A stretch of DNA of 64,000 nt from Portibacter lacus (lineage in GTDB: Bacteria; Bacteroidota; Bacteroidia; Chitinophagales; Saprospiraceae): contig NZ_JAJNKA010000010.1 of assembly GCF_021533215.1 (NCBI RefSeq), positions 62,001-126,000 of the forward strand, in the 5' to 3' direction. Shown here piece by piece: positions 9,901 through 17,909 of this stretch. The position numbers were made by a program, and so were the translations under genes. Positions within the stretch are counted from its first letter, which is position 1, and every line of letters begins with the position of its first letter. Under the pieces are notes generated by a model. It was given only the letters and a program-made list of their open reading frames with translations. It did no database searches and had not been told where the DNA came from.

Positions 9901-10601
9901 TCCAGATTACTACCTTTCAAAGCACCCATCACTTCTGATAAAGTGATGTTTTTAGACTTCATGCTTATAGGATCCACATCGACGCGATACTCTTTCACAT
10001 AACCACCGATGGACGCCACTTCTGCAACACCTTCCGCGGCAAGTAAGCCATATTTAACATAGAAGTCTTGAACCGAACGCAATTCTTGAGGATCCCAACC
10101 GCCCGTTGGGTTTCCATCTTTATCTTGACCTTCTAAGGTATACCAGAATATCTGACCGAGCGCTGTTGCGTCTGGTCCGAGGGTAGGGGAGACATTTTCA
10201 GGCAGCAGGTTAGCTGGAAGTGAATTTAGTTTTTCTAGGATTCGACTCCGACTCCAGTAGAATTCAACATCTTCATCAAAAATTAAATAAATGCTGGAAA
10301 ATCCAAACATGGAATTACTTCTCACACTTTTCACGCCTGGAATTCCAAGAAGCGAAGAGGTAAGTGGATAAGTGATCTGATCCTCTACATCTTGAGGAGA
10401 CCGCCCCATCCATTCTGTAAATACAATTTGCTGGTTTTCACCAATATCTGGAATGGCGTCTACTGTAACAGGATCTCTTGGTAACCATTGAACACCAAAA
10501 TCAAATGGAGCAGTAACAATTCCCCAGCCAACTAATAGAATCAGCAGAAGCCAAGTGATCAGTGTGTTATTAAGGAAGAACTTAATTATAAAATTTATCA
10601 T
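6957..10601 (-). CDS. cusA: CusA/CzcA-family heavy-metal RND efflux pump
   Basis: 1214-residue inner-membrane proton-driven exporter. It shows the duplicated RND fold: an N-terminal membrane helix, a porter domain starting near VDAIPDIGENQQIVFTEW, and the HME-RND signature in the fourth helix (AIGTMVDMGIVLTE) with the proton-relay Asp. A second half begins near residue 690 and ends with the conserved GGLRRVRPAMMTT segment. It is about 170 residues longer than E. coli CusA because of extra hydrophobic segments around 530-640 and an acidic insertion around 760-800. It is the first gene of the cusA-C-B run, with 4 bp to the TolC-like gene. Substrate Cu(I)/Ag(I) is inferred from its CopA and metal-domain neighbours. 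Confidence 0.93.
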   Translation of the reverse strand: MINFIIKFFLNNTLITWLLLILLVGWGIVTAPFDFGVQWLPRDPVTVDAIPDIGENQQIVFTEWMGRSPQDVEDQITYPLTSSLLGIPGVKSVRSNSMFGFSSIYLIFDEDVEFYWSRSRILEKLNSLPANLLPENVSPTLGPDATALGQIFWYTLEGQDKDGNPTGGWDPQELRSVQDFYVKYGLLAAEGVAEVASIGGYVKEYRVDVDPISMKSKNITLSEVMGALKGSNLDVGAQTIEINQAEYFVRGLGYVKSIEDIENSVIKSIGGTAISIKDIAKVYLGPAPRRGILDKAGAEAVGGVVVARYGANPLEVINNVKDKISELGPGLASKTLADGTISQVTVVPFYDRTQLINETIGTLEEALTLEILITIIVVILLLFNLKSSLLVAGSLPIAVLMCFIAMKYFGVDANIVALSGIAIAIGTMVDMGIVLTESILDRKDKEGGNEPLITTVYEAAIEVGSAVLTAVATTVISFLPVFAMEAAEGKLFRPLAYTKTFALIAAVIVALCFIPPLAHALFSIKVDRKKISLVVSLAAFIGSLIAYLFFTAPFILVITLISGVSLLQWIVDEYYPSGSKLYKILSNVIYALFIAIFLTKAWMPLGVTKSLFTNSFFVILIISVLLGFFWLIIHFYENILRFLLKVKILFLLLVGFIIYSGFQVFNSTGQEFMPSLNEGSFLLMPTAMPHSGISENIKNLRLLDMAVTAIPEVDMVVGKAGRINSPLDPAPLSMYENMISYKSEYKTDAAGHKLRFTFKDGDYILDEDGELIPDDKGRYFRQWRDHIQSPDDIWDEIISVSKLPGVTSAPKLQPIETRLIMLQTGMRAPMGIKVKGQDLKVIEQVGLELEQKLKEVEGVKDAAVFAERIVGKPYLMIDIKRQVIGRYGLKIEDVQQQIQATIGGMTMTTTVEGRERYPIRLRYPLDYRSSIEAINNIYIETKGFGQVALGELIEIKYEQGPQAIKSEDGFLLGYVLFDKEEGYAEVDVVNNAKAALADMELPAGINFNFAGNYEQQVRANKRLGVVVPIALILIFVILYLQFKSVAISVMVFSGVFVAFAGGFIMIGLYDTSWFMNFDFFGTHMRDLFQIHTINLSVAVWVGFLALFGIATDDGVLVATFLKDSFARNEPKTTAEIRDAVVEGGLRRVRPAMMTTATTILALLPVLTSTGRGSDIMLPMAIPSFGGMTLQVITMFTVPILFSMWKEITIKRNKN

Positions 10602-10710
10602 AAATCAATTTCAAAATTTGAAACATAAGCTGTAGCATAGACAAAAGCCTAAAAACAGCAGAAGCCCATAAAGACGTTAGTCAATACAGGAAAAATTGAA
10701 AATGATTAAA

Positions 10711-11142
10711 TCAAATTAAGAATTGTTGGAATTGTATGTGAAGTCCGGATGTGGGTAACGGAGGACTTTCTTTAATAGTAGGTAGATAATCTGTTGTTGG
10801 GATTGTCGAAAACAGAAGTACATAAACATATGCAACGATGAATTGTAGGTTTTGATCTGACAATGATTGAGTTTGAAATCCAATTTTATCATTATCAAGA
10901 CCTTCTACCACAACCGTCTTATTATTACAGCAGTCTTTATCTTCTTGCTCGATGGTCATGTCTTTGTGCATCGGGCAAACTTTCTTAGCCATTTCATGAC
11001 AAGACTTAGATTTTCCGAAAATAGCTATGCTTTTCAGTTGATCTTGGCAATAGTGCATATCAATAGAGTATCCGACTGATGAAAATAACATCAGGATAGC
11101 CATTGTAATAGCGATGGATTTATATGCTCTAGTTTTTACCAC
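10711..11142 (-). CDS. HYC_CC_PP family small exported protein
   Basis: 143 residues. An N-terminal hydrophobic segment precedes the family hallmarks: MHYCQ (about 29-33), a Cys/Met/His-rich stretch (SCHEMAKKVCPMHKD), a CC pair followed by Asn-Asn-Lys, a second hydrophobic segment, and a Pro-rich end with His (SPPLPTSGLH). These match the uncharacterised HYC_CC_PP family of Bacteroidota, often found next to metal efflux genes. The conserved Cys/His/Met suggest metal handling in the envelope. The track start is GTG at 11142, but a promoter-like TAACTTTG lies only 5 bp upstream, so initiation at the ATG at 11103 is also possible. It is upstream of the cus genes on the same strand, with 109 bp between. 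Confidence 0.75.
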   Translation of the reverse strand: MVKTRAYKSIAITMAILMLFSSVGYSIDMHYCQDQLKSIAIFGKSKSCHEMAKKVCPMHKDMTIEQEDKDCCNNKTVVVEGLDNDKIGFQTQSLSDQNLQFIVAYVYVLLFSTIPTTDYLPTIKESPPLPTSGLHIQFQQFLI

Positions 11143-11146
11143 GTTG

Positions 11147-11154
11147 CAAAGTTA
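11147..11154 (-). promoter_or_regulatory. Candidate -7 box (TAACTTTG) before the HYC_CC_PP/cus cluster
   Basis: The minus strand reads TAACTTTG, a full match to the Bacteroidota housekeeping -7 consensus TAnnTTTG. No clear TTG -33 box is seen 19 bp upstream. If used, the transcript would begin at about 11141, essentially at the GTG start, implying leaderless initiation or a downstream start codon. Confidence 0.4.
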
Positions 11155-11253
11155 ACGGAATTTCTTAAAATAAAGTTGCATAATTTGTGCCACATGTTGA
11201 CGAATTCTGAGGTGGAACGAAATTCTTTTAAAATTTTAGAGATCTAGACCCAT

Positions 11254-12429
11254 TCAATACAGTAATCCAAACATCCAAAGCGGAATTTTATTTTCATATC
11301 CGTACTCAATGTCATCTGCAGCAATAAAGCTATTTTCTAATTTTTTTAGTTGCTTATTAGATTTGTTTTTATCTCCGATTTCAAAGTGGAAGCATTCATC
11401 AACAATAAAATCAACTTCTTTCGAAGCGGTCACATCGTGTAAGGTTTTCACTTGATTAAGAAAAAATGTTTCCCTAGCATTTCCGATGTTAGAAGAGTTA
11501 CGAGCAATTGCAAAGGTAAGGTTAGGATTGTCAAGGTAAATTTTTTCAGGCTTTGTAAGAATCCCATCACCATGTATATTTTCAGATAGCATTTTAATCA
11601 ATTTCGCTTCTTCCATATAACTTAAGTAAGTCAGTATAGTTGCTCTGGAGACTTCTATGTCTCTAGAAAGTTTGGATATGTTAGGTTTAAAAGGAACAGA
11701 CTTACTTACCACATATAATAGTTTCTTAAGTTTAAAAACATGACTAGATTCTATGTTCTTTATATAAGGCAAATCCGTTTCTAAAGTAAGATTGATGATA
11801 GACAATAATTTACTCGCATAAGAGATTTTGCTTTCCAGATAGAATGGAAAATACCCAGTTTTTAAATATTCTTCAAAGTACTTAAGCGGTTTCAAATCTT
11901 TTACAAGAAACTTTGCGATTTCTTCGTGATGATCAAATATATCTGAAAGGTTCAGTGGGTTAATATAGCGACCAGTTTCTAATTGGATATATTCTCTAAA
12001 AGATAAACCTTTCATGTTATAGATAACGGCGCGTCTGCTTAAGTCCGCATCACCACCGTGAATATGAAGTATCGAAGAGCCACTGAATACTACATTTAGA
12101 TCACTGTATCGATCGTAGATATTTTTTAACTCTCTAGACCAGTTTGGATATTTATGAACTTCATCTATGTATAAATGTTTTCCTCCTTTTCTGACAAATT
12201 CTGCAGCTACTTCTAATAAACTATTATGAGTGAAATAAAGATCATCCAGCGTTACATATAAAACATTTTCAAGTTTAGACACTCTTTCAAGCAGAAAGGT
12301 CGTCTTTCCAACTCCTCTAGGCCCTGCTAAAGCAATTAACCTGTCATTCCAGTCGATGCCAATGAACCTCGAAATTCTTACGTTTAAGTTTTTAATCAGT
12401 TCGTTATGTAATAAATATAAAGATTCCAT
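11254..12429 (-). CDS. AAA-family ATPase with C-terminal DUF4143-type domain
   Basis: 391 residues. Walker A is AGPRGVGKTTFL (about 35-46) and Walker B is LYIDEVHKY (about 86-94), placing it in the AAA_14 group of P-loop ATPases. The C-terminal half contains a winged-helix-like segment (KLSRDIEVSRATILTYLSYMEE) followed by a DUF4143/PD-(D/E)XK-like region (KEVDFIVDECFHFEIGDKNK) with the D...E.D.K spacing of that nuclease fold. The family is abundant in prokaryotes and its role is unknown. It stands alone: the nearest gene upstream is divergent and the copper cluster follows 112 bp downstream. Nothing around it suggests a partner. Confidence 0.85.
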   Translation of the reverse strand: MESLYLLHNELIKNLNVRISRFIGIDWNDRLIALAGPRGVGKTTFLLERVSKLENVLYVTLDDLYFTHNSLLEVAAEFVRKGGKHLYIDEVHKYPNWSRELKNIYDRYSDLNVVFSGSSILHIHGGDADLSRRAVIYNMKGLSFREYIQLETGRYINPLNLSDIFDHHEEIAKFLVKDLKPLKYFEEYLKTGYFPFYLESKISYASKLLSIINLTLETDLPYIKNIESSHVFKLKKLLYVVSKSVPFKPNISKLSRDIEVSRATILTYLSYMEEAKLIKMLSENIHGDGILTKPEKIYLDNPNLTFAIARNSSNIGNARETFFLNQVKTLHDVTASKEVDFIVDECFHFEIGDKNKSNKQLKKLENSFIAADDIEYGYENKIPLWMFGLLY

Positions 12430-12657
12430 TCTGGTAAATTGTTATATGAAGATAACAAAATTATATTAAAATTGTAATCTGTGAATAACAAAAATCATTA
12501 TAAATTGTTATTTATAGATTACATTATGGTAACTGAATTGCAATCTTAGTATTGCATTAATAGATATATATGGTATGCTGTTCTTGAATATTTATTGCTG
12601 TAAATTAAGTATTATACACTTTAAAAGTCAGATTATTACCTTACTTTCACATCACTA

Positions 12658-14658
12658 ATGAAACACACATTTACAATAATATTAATTCTGGTAACCACTA
12701 TAATTCAGTCACAAAGCGAATTATTATTAGATTCCATTGAGCAGGTTACCATTTCAGCAAGCAGGATAGACATTGACCTTCTAAAAGCTCCTAGTTCTGC
12801 TCATAAAATAAACATCGAGTCCGCTAGAATTGCAGCGACATTAACAAGTCTTAATGAAGTGTTGAATGAAATTCCGGGGACTTTTGCGATGAATCAATAC
12901 AATTCTGCACAAGATCTGAGGATTAGCATCAGAGGTTTCGGTGCAAGAGCGGCTTTCGGAATAAGAGGAGTGAAATTAATTGCTAATGGGATTCCGCTTT
13001 CTACACCTGATGGTCAAGGACAAGTGGACAACGTGTATGTCGGAAGTGTTAAATCGATCGAAATATTAAATGGTGCATCATCAGCATTGTATGGAAATGC
13101 ATCAGGTGGTGTCGTTTCTCTGAATACATTTTCTGAGTCTGAAAATTCTTATCAAAAATTAAATGCTTCACTTGGTTCTTATGGGTTTTATAACCTGGCG
13201 TATGACGCACACCAACAACTGAACGCTGTAACGATCGATAACCAGATTTCATACGTAAGTAGCAACGGCTACAGAGCATTTTCGGAATCGAAGAACTTAA
13301 TATATAATGGTCGGCTTAAGAAAAAATTCTCTGATCGGCAGCAAATCACATTTTTGCTGAATGGCTTGTATAGTCCAGAAGGACAAGATCCTGGTGGGAT
13401 CAACTTAGAAAGTGTAGCAGAGGATAGAAGGCAAGCACGCGACCAGAATGAGACCTTTGATGCTGGTGAGGAATTAACTCAAATAGGGACAAGTCTCCAG
13501 TATGAAGCTAAGGTAACTTCTAACGACCAAGTAAAGATCACTGGTTTTTATTCAAGAAGAGATTTTGAAAATAGACTTCCCTTTGAGTTTGGAGGACAAG
13601 TTGCACTGCTCAGAAATTACGGAGGACTAAACTTAAATTATGCCAAGGAGTTTGGTAGTGATAAATTTCAAAATTCAATTGTAACGGGCGTTGAGTTCGA
13701 GTACCAGAATGATTTAAGAATAAGATATCTAAATCTGGATGGTGAAAGAGGTGCTGAAACATTGAATCAAAATGAAAAATATCAAAGTACTTCTGCCTTC
13801 ATTACGGGGCAAAGTATTTATGGCAAAGTATTATTCAATGCTGGTTTGCGTTATGATCTGAATCGAATTAGTTTAACTGACCATTTTGAAGCAGATGGAA
13901 AAGATGACGGAACACTTAATCTACCTAGCTTAAGTCCATCTTTGTCATGGTCCTATGAACTTGTGAATCATCAATTTCTAAGTGCCTCCTTTTCCTATGG
14001 ATTTGAGACACCTGCGTTGAGTGAATTGACCTCTAGACCTGATAACATAGGTGGATTAAATGAGGCATTGAAACCTCAGCAATCCTATAATTATGAATTA
14101 GGTTATAAGGCTAGATTTTCAGATCGCTTTAGCTTATTTGCCAGTCTGTTCACGGTGAATTCAATAGATGAACTTTTACCTTATGAATTAGAGGCTTATC
14201 CAGGGAGGACGTTTTACGAAAATGCAGGAAGGACAAGTCGGCAAGGTGTCGAGCTAAATGTCAGTGCGAAATTAGCACAATATTTCTCCCTGTCGACAGC
14301 ATTTACTTACTCTAATTTCAAATTTGTAGATGAATCCGAAAATGTACTACCTGGAATTCCACTTGTAAATTTTTTCTTGAATCTAAAATTTGATAATGGC
14401 CCATTAAGTGTGAGTATGCAACACAGATATATTTCAGATATTTACGCTGATACGGCTAATGAAACGCTTGTGGATGGCTATTTAATGGGGAATCTCTCGT
14501 TTGCTTATCAAATTAAAAACTTCCAGCCCTACCTTGGGATCAACAACATTTACAATGTTGATTATTTCGATAATATTAGGTTAAATGCTTTCGGAAGTAG
14601 ATATTATGAAGCTGGGCCGCCTCGAAATTTTTATATTGGAGTTAAATTTGATTTTTAG
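12658..14658 (+). CDS. TonB-dependent outer-membrane receptor
   Basis: 666 residues. A signal peptide (MKHTFTIILILVTTIIQSQS) is followed directly by a plug domain (VTISASRIDIDLLKAPSS..., RGFGARAAFGIRGVKL, IEILNGASSALYGNASGGV) and a 22-strand-type beta-barrel ending in an aromatic C-terminus (NFYIGVKFDF), as expected for outer-membrane insertion. It lacks the carboxypeptidase-regulatory-like N-terminal domain typical of SusC proteins and has no SusD partner, so it resembles the FecA/BtuB-type siderophore or cofactor receptors. It is followed after 6 bp by proB and then a lipoprotein gene. The ligand cannot be deduced. Confidence 0.9.
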   Translation: MKHTFTIILILVTTIIQSQSELLLDSIEQVTISASRIDIDLLKAPSSAHKINIESARIAATLTSLNEVLNEIPGTFAMNQYNSAQDLRISIRGFGARAAFGIRGVKLIANGIPLSTPDGQGQVDNVYVGSVKSIEILNGASSALYGNASGGVVSLNTFSESENSYQKLNASLGSYGFYNLAYDAHQQLNAVTIDNQISYVSSNGYRAFSESKNLIYNGRLKKKFSDRQQITFLLNGLYSPEGQDPGGINLESVAEDRRQARDQNETFDAGEELTQIGTSLQYEAKVTSNDQVKITGFYSRRDFENRLPFEFGGQVALLRNYGGLNLNYAKEFGSDKFQNSIVTGVEFEYQNDLRIRYLNLDGERGAETLNQNEKYQSTSAFITGQSIYGKVLFNAGLRYDLNRISLTDHFEADGKDDGTLNLPSLSPSLSWSYELVNHQFLSASFSYGFETPALSELTSRPDNIGGLNEALKPQQSYNYELGYKARFSDRFSLFASLFTVNSIDELLPYELEAYPGRTFYENAGRTSRQGVELNVSAKLAQYFSLSTAFTYSNFKFVDESENVLPGIPLVNFFLNLKFDNGPLSVSMQHRYISDIYADTANETLVDGYLMGNLSFAYQIKNFQPYLGINNIYNVDYFDNIRLNAFGSRYYEAGPPRNFYIGVKFDF

Positions 14659-14664
14659 GTAATC

Positions 14665-15426
14665 ATGGCAAAGAAGAAGGTAATATTAAAGTTGGGAACG
14701 GCAACATTGACCAAGAACACTGAATTTATTTCAAGAGGGAAAATAGAGGAGATTGCCAGGGAGATCCATGCATTAAGGAAGACGCATTCTTTCATTATTG
14801 TTAGTTCAGGAGCAATCGCAGTAGCTAAGCAGTTTGTGAATTTGGCAGGGAAGCAAAGTATCGAAGTGAAACAAGCACTTGCCTCGATAGGCCAGCCACA
14901 CTTGATGAGAATATTCTTAGAAGTATTTAGTGACATGGGGCTTTTTTGTTCTCAATGTTTGATTTCTTACCATGATTTCGAGCATGCCGATTGCAGACAG
15001 AATATCAAACAAACGATAGATGTACTAGTAGAAAATGGATATATTCCGATCATAAATGAAAATGACACGGTTGCAACGCAGGAGATTCAGTTTGGAGATA
15101 ATGATAAATTAGCTGGAAAAACTGCTGCATTGCTAGGAGTAGATCTATTAATGATTGCGACGAATACAGAAGGGATTTACAAGAATTTTGACGATGTATC
15201 GGCGCTGGAAACCATAAGAGAAATTTTAGAGATTGATGATGTGCTGGCGTCCGTTTCGGAAGTTAAATCTGAACAAGGATCAGGAGGGATGAGCAGTAAA
15301 ATCGAAGCAGCTAGAATTGCTCAAGATGCTGGAGTAGAGACTTGGTTGGTGAATGGCCACGAGGAAGGTTTTATCGCAAAAGCAGTAAATGGAAGTAGCA
15401 CCTTTTCTAAAATATTTGCAAAATAG
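14665..15426 (+). CDS. proB: Glutamate 5-kinase (short form without PUA domain)
   Basis: 253 residues. It phosphorylates L-glutamate with ATP in the first step of proline synthesis. The amino-acid-kinase fold is clear: KLGTATLT near the N-terminus, VSSGAIAVA, NENDTVATQEIQFGDNDKLA (substrate and nucleotide site), NTEGIY, and SGGMSSKIEAA near the end. It ends about 110 residues before the E. coli enzyme would, so the C-terminal PUA domain is absent; this short form is common in the phylum. No proA or proC lies nearby. It begins 6 bp after the TonB-dependent receptor and is probably cotranscribed with it. Confidence 0.9.
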   Translation: MAKKKVILKLGTATLTKNTEFISRGKIEEIAREIHALRKTHSFIIVSSGAIAVAKQFVNLAGKQSIEVKQALASIGQPHLMRIFLEVFSDMGLFCSQCLISYHDFEHADCRQNIKQTIDVLVENGYIPIINENDTVATQEIQFGDNDKLAGKTAALLGVDLLMIATNTEGIYKNFDDVSALETIREILEIDDVLASVSEVKSEQGSGGMSSKIEAARIAQDAGVETWLVNGHEEGFIAKAVNGSSTFSKIFAK

Positions 15427-15432
15427 AAGTAA

Positions 15433-15813
15433 ATGAAGACAACGACGAAATTATTATTAGCTCTATTTTGTATTACCTTCTTAACTTCTTGCGCAAAGTT
15501 AGGTGGGAATTGTGGTCCTTCTGAATTCTTAGGAACATGGAAAGGAACAGCCACCTGCTCTCAAGGTGAAGAACAGGCGACTGTAACTATATTTCAAAAT
15601 TCTGATGGTACTTTCTTAACCCGATACTCAGGAATTGTACTTCCTACAACTTTAGAAAGTTGTTCAGTTTCAGGAAGTGGTGCATCTGGATTTGGTGATT
15701 TGAAAACGAATTATTCTATAAATGGTGACTTGGAGGATGAGGTTTTATCAGTTACCATTGTTACGTCGGGTGTGAAGAATAAAACTTGTACGGTAGATCT
15801 GATCAAAGAGTAA
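15433..15813 (+). CDS. Small lipoprotein of unknown function
   Basis: 126 residues. The signal peptide ends in a clear lipobox (FLTSCAK, Cys 20). The mature part starts with Cys-Gly and reads like a small beta-rich domain (EFLGTWKGTATCSQGEEQATVTIFQNSDGT), with four further Cys that could form disulphides. The pattern FLGTWKG resembles small lipocalin-like lipoproteins of Bacteroidota, but I cannot name a family. It starts 6 bp after proB and ends 1 bp before the convergent membrane-protein gene. Confidence 0.7.
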   Translation: MKTTTKLLLALFCITFLTSCAKLGGNCGPSEFLGTWKGTATCSQGEEQATVTIFQNSDGTFLTRYSGIVLPTTLESCSVSGSGASGFGDLKTNYSINGDLEDEVLSVTIVTSGVKNKTCTVDLIKE

Positions 15814-15814
15814 A

Positions 15815-16429
15815 TTATCCTACCATTTCCATTTCTTTTATGTTGTCTTCAAGTTTATTGATGAAGCTTCCATAAGCAATCTTGTTCATCTTGTCGCCAA
15901 AAAATTTAACAAGTGGCACAAGAATAATAATAGATACAATTGCTATAGTAAGGGTTTTAGGTTCGCCATAAATAGACAGAAGTGTTTCTCCCTCTATTAA
16001 GCCAGGCACTGCGATTGCACCAAGTAACATCAAAGGTACAGTTGGGTACATAATATTGCCTTCGAATTTTAAAGCCCCATTAATCAATTTGTAGTTATTT
16101 TTCATCACATCTAAGGTTGATAATTCTTTTTTCTCAGATCCCATTTTCAGGTAATATGTTCTAAGACCAAAATAGGCTAGGCCGTACAATAAAGCTGCTG
16201 CTCCGAAAATAAGGACGACCGGTAAGTTGTCAAATTGCCATAAAGCTAGACCAGTAAAGCATCCTGTGAAAAATAGGACCCACATCATCTTGTACTTTAA
16301 TCTAGTTTTCAAAATTTCCATTGTGCCTGTTGATTTTTGATAAATTGCTTCCATAATATCTTCTTTATTTATTGGTGAATGATTAAATTTTTCCTTTTCA
16401 ATGATTTTCCATTGCTCAAATATGTCCAT
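15815..16429 (-). CDS. Membrane protein cotranscribed with ECF sigma factor (putative anti-sigma partner)
   Basis: 204 residues with four predicted membrane helices (about 46-64, 66-86, 127-147, 157-177), a cytoplasmic-looking N-terminus of about 45 residues and a charged C-terminal tail. Its ATG overlaps the end of the sigma-factor gene by 14 bp, so the two are translationally coupled. The coupling and the soluble N-terminus suggest an anti-sigma or regulatory role, but no zinc-binding anti-sigma motif is visible and the family is unknown to me. Confidence 0.75.
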   Translation of the reverse strand: MDIFEQWKIIEKEKFNHSPINKEDIMEAIYQKSTGTMEILKTRLKYKMMWVLFFTGCFTGLALWQFDNLPVVLIFGAAALLYGLAYFGLRTYYLKMGSEKKELSTLDVMKNNYKLINGALKFEGNIMYPTVPLMLLGAIAVPGLIEGETLLSIYGEPKTLTIAIVSIIILVPLVKFFGDKMNKIAYGSFINKLEDNIKEMEMVG

Positions 16430-16895
16430 TGTTAGCTTTTTTTAGTTGATCAATGATTGTTGCTTTCAGTCTGTGAATTTTCACATTAATATGATTGCTA
16501 GTCATCCCTGTAATTTCAGCGATTTCTTGGTTTTTATAGCCGTCTAAATGAAGCGTCATTAGCATTCTATCTACTTCATTGAGTTGCTTTATTAGAAAGT
16601 ATAGCATTTCATAATCTTCCTTTGATTCACTACTGGTAGTTGTTATAGGAGTTTCTGAAACCAACTTTCGTTTATCTTCCTTTTTTCTGAAGGTCAATGC
16701 TGTATTAAGGCTTACTTTGTAGAGCCACGTGCTGAATGTCGAGTCTTCCTTAAAGTTTGCATATGACTTCCAAGATTGGAGCAGAATTTCCTGGTGCATA
16801 TCTTTACGATCTTCATCATTGTCGACATATAATCCAATTACTTTGTGGATGATGCCCTCATGTTTTTGAATAAGTGATATGTACTGTTCTTCCAA
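16416..16895 (-). CDS. ECF-type RNA polymerase sigma factor (sigma-70 family)
   Basis: 159 residues. Region 2 is visible as DRKDMHQEILLQSWKSYANFKEDSTFSTWLYKVSLNTAL (DNA melting and -10 recognition). Region 4 is LIKQLNEVDRMLMTLHLDGYKNQEIAEITGMTSNHINVKIHR, a helix-turn-helix for -35 recognition. The only possible start in the frame is TTG at 16895; no ATG or GTG precedes region 2. A 19-bp element 36 bp upstream is shared with the second sigma operon at 23.5 kb. The target regulon is unknown apart from the coupled membrane protein. Confidence 0.9.
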   Translation of the reverse strand: MEEQYISLIQKHEGIIHKVIGLYVDNDEDRKDMHQEILLQSWKSYANFKEDSTFSTWLYKVSLNTALTFRKKEDKRKLVSETPITTTSSESKEDYEMLYFLIKQLNEVDRMLMTLHLDGYKNQEIAEITGMTSNHINVKIHRLKATIIDQLKKANNGHI

Positions 16896-16930
16896 TTTAT
16901 TTTTTGTCTTTATACACGATGTTAGTATAA

Positions 16931-16949
16931 GTAAGTTGGAAAAAATTAC
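16931..16949 (-). promoter_or_regulatory. Candidate ECF promoter element, copy 1
   Basis: The minus strand reads gtaattttttccaacttac, matching 16 of 19 positions of the element before the other sigma operon (23586-23604). Both begin with the GTAA typical of ECF -35 boxes and lie 36-37 bp before a TTG start codon. This suggests that one sigma factor, or each on itself, acts here. Confidence 0.5.
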
Positions 16950-17003
16950 AGAGCGGTCAATATTTTTTTAAATTTTTTTTGAAGCTCATGAAAACAACTG
17001 CTA

Positions 17004-17039
17004 TTCTTAATGTTAGCGCTTTCCGCGATGACATCAATT
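17004..17039. repeat. 36-bp direct repeat, copy 1
   Basis: The core gctttccgcgatgacatc and its flanks recur at 17123-17158 with only two differences over 36 bp. It lies in the 326-bp gap between the first sigma operon and the DUF1080-like gene. Function is unknown. Confidence 0.7.
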
Positions 17040-17122
17040 TCTGGTCTTAATCTGTCACTATTCGGATATGAGTGCAGGAAGCGATAAGGTGAAAGATTTA
17101 ACAATTGACACATTATATGAGT

Positions 17123-17158
17123 TCTTGATGTTAGTGCTTTCCGCGATGACATCAATTA
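17123..17158. repeat. 36-bp direct repeat, copy 2
   Basis: Second copy, 119 bp from the first in the same orientation. A looser match (gcgctgtcatgaagtcgatta) follows at about 17199-17222 and may be a decayed third copy. No gene, transposase or obvious hairpin is associated. The rest of the 16896-17221 gap holds only the ECF promoter element. Confidence 0.65.
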
Positions 17159-17221
17159 TTGTATGCTACGACTAGACGAAAAGCATTCATAACATCGCTT
17201 AAAGCGCTGTCATGAAGTCGA

Positions 17222-17884
17222 TTACTTAAAAGACTTTTGCAGCGTGGTTTTTTCTCCGTAGATTTTAATATTATCGATCATTCCCGTATCATCGAATGAT
17301 CCGAACCCAATGCTCCCTGCTGGAAAATGCAAATCCGTTGTTTCCATTATGGGCTTATTCATGTCGTTAAAGTAAATTTTAATACTTCCATTTTCTACGA
17401 CTCGTTCAATTTTCACCTTATTCCATGAGTTGCCCCAAGTAACACCTTCCGTAGTAAAAGTTCCAATCTTACGTCGAGCTTCGTCATTTACCAAGAATAT
17501 GTTGTGGGCATGATCATCTGCAACAGAAGCGATATGGACATAGTAGAAATTTGTAGGATCATTTATCCCGAAAAATAAACACATATCCCGGTGACCATAT
17601 TCCTTGCCAGTCTGTTTTAAGTCTACTTTCATCGTGAAATCGCCTACTATTAAATCATCAATAATAGCAATGTTAAATGGTGAACGAAATGGTGGCTTAT
17701 AATCACTTTTTCCATAAAGTTCGAGTGCTCCATCTGTTATTCTCCACGCATTGGCATCCGTGAAAATAAATCCAGAGGTTTCAGAACTTGCAAAATCATT
17801 TTCGTAAACGAGTGGTAGGTCCTGAGCATTAGTCAAACATTGACCTAAAAATAAAAATAGAGCTATGAGATTAAGATTCTTCAT
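17222..17884 (-). CDS. Secreted concanavalin-like (DUF1080-type) protein
   Basis: 220 residues from the ATG at 17884; the longer reading frame to 17902 begins with TTG and adds six residues before the signal peptide, so the ATG is preferred. Signal peptide MKNLNLIALFLFLGQCLTNA. The mature protein is a single beta-sandwich-like domain (DDLIVGDFTMKVDLKQTG, WNKVKIERVVENGSIKIYF, AGSIGFGSFDDTGMIDNIKI), the pattern of DUF1080/3-keto-disaccharide hydrolase and LamG-like folds. Without clear catalytic residues I would call it a carbohydrate-binding or -processing domain. It starts 26 bp after the DUF5916 gene on the same strand. Confidence 0.7.
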   Translation of the reverse strand: MKNLNLIALFLFLGQCLTNAQDLPLVYENDFASSETSGFIFTDANAWRITDGALELYGKSDYKPPFRSPFNIAIIDDLIVGDFTMKVDLKQTGKEYGHRDMCLFFGINDPTNFYYVHIASVADDHAHNIFLVNDEARRKIGTFTTEGVTWGNSWNKVKIERVVENGSIKIYFNDMNKPIMETTDLHFPAGSIGFGSFDDTGMIDNIKIYGEKTTLQKSFK

Positions 17885-17909
17885 AGCTCTAAAATAAGAC
17901 AAATTATGT

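Noticed and set aside
11254-12429. DUF4143-type ATPase as part of a defence or toxin-antitoxin system
   Set aside because: No partner gene, repeat or mobile element is adjacent; the family is common as a solitary gene of unknown role.
14665-15426. Truncated proB
   Set aside because: The missing PUA domain is normal for short glutamate 5-kinases in this phylum; the catalytic domain is complete.
16946-17155. 69-residue minus-strand open frame over the 36-bp repeats
   Set aside because: It begins inside a repeat copy, has no coding character and overlaps the ECF promoter element; it is explained by the repeats.
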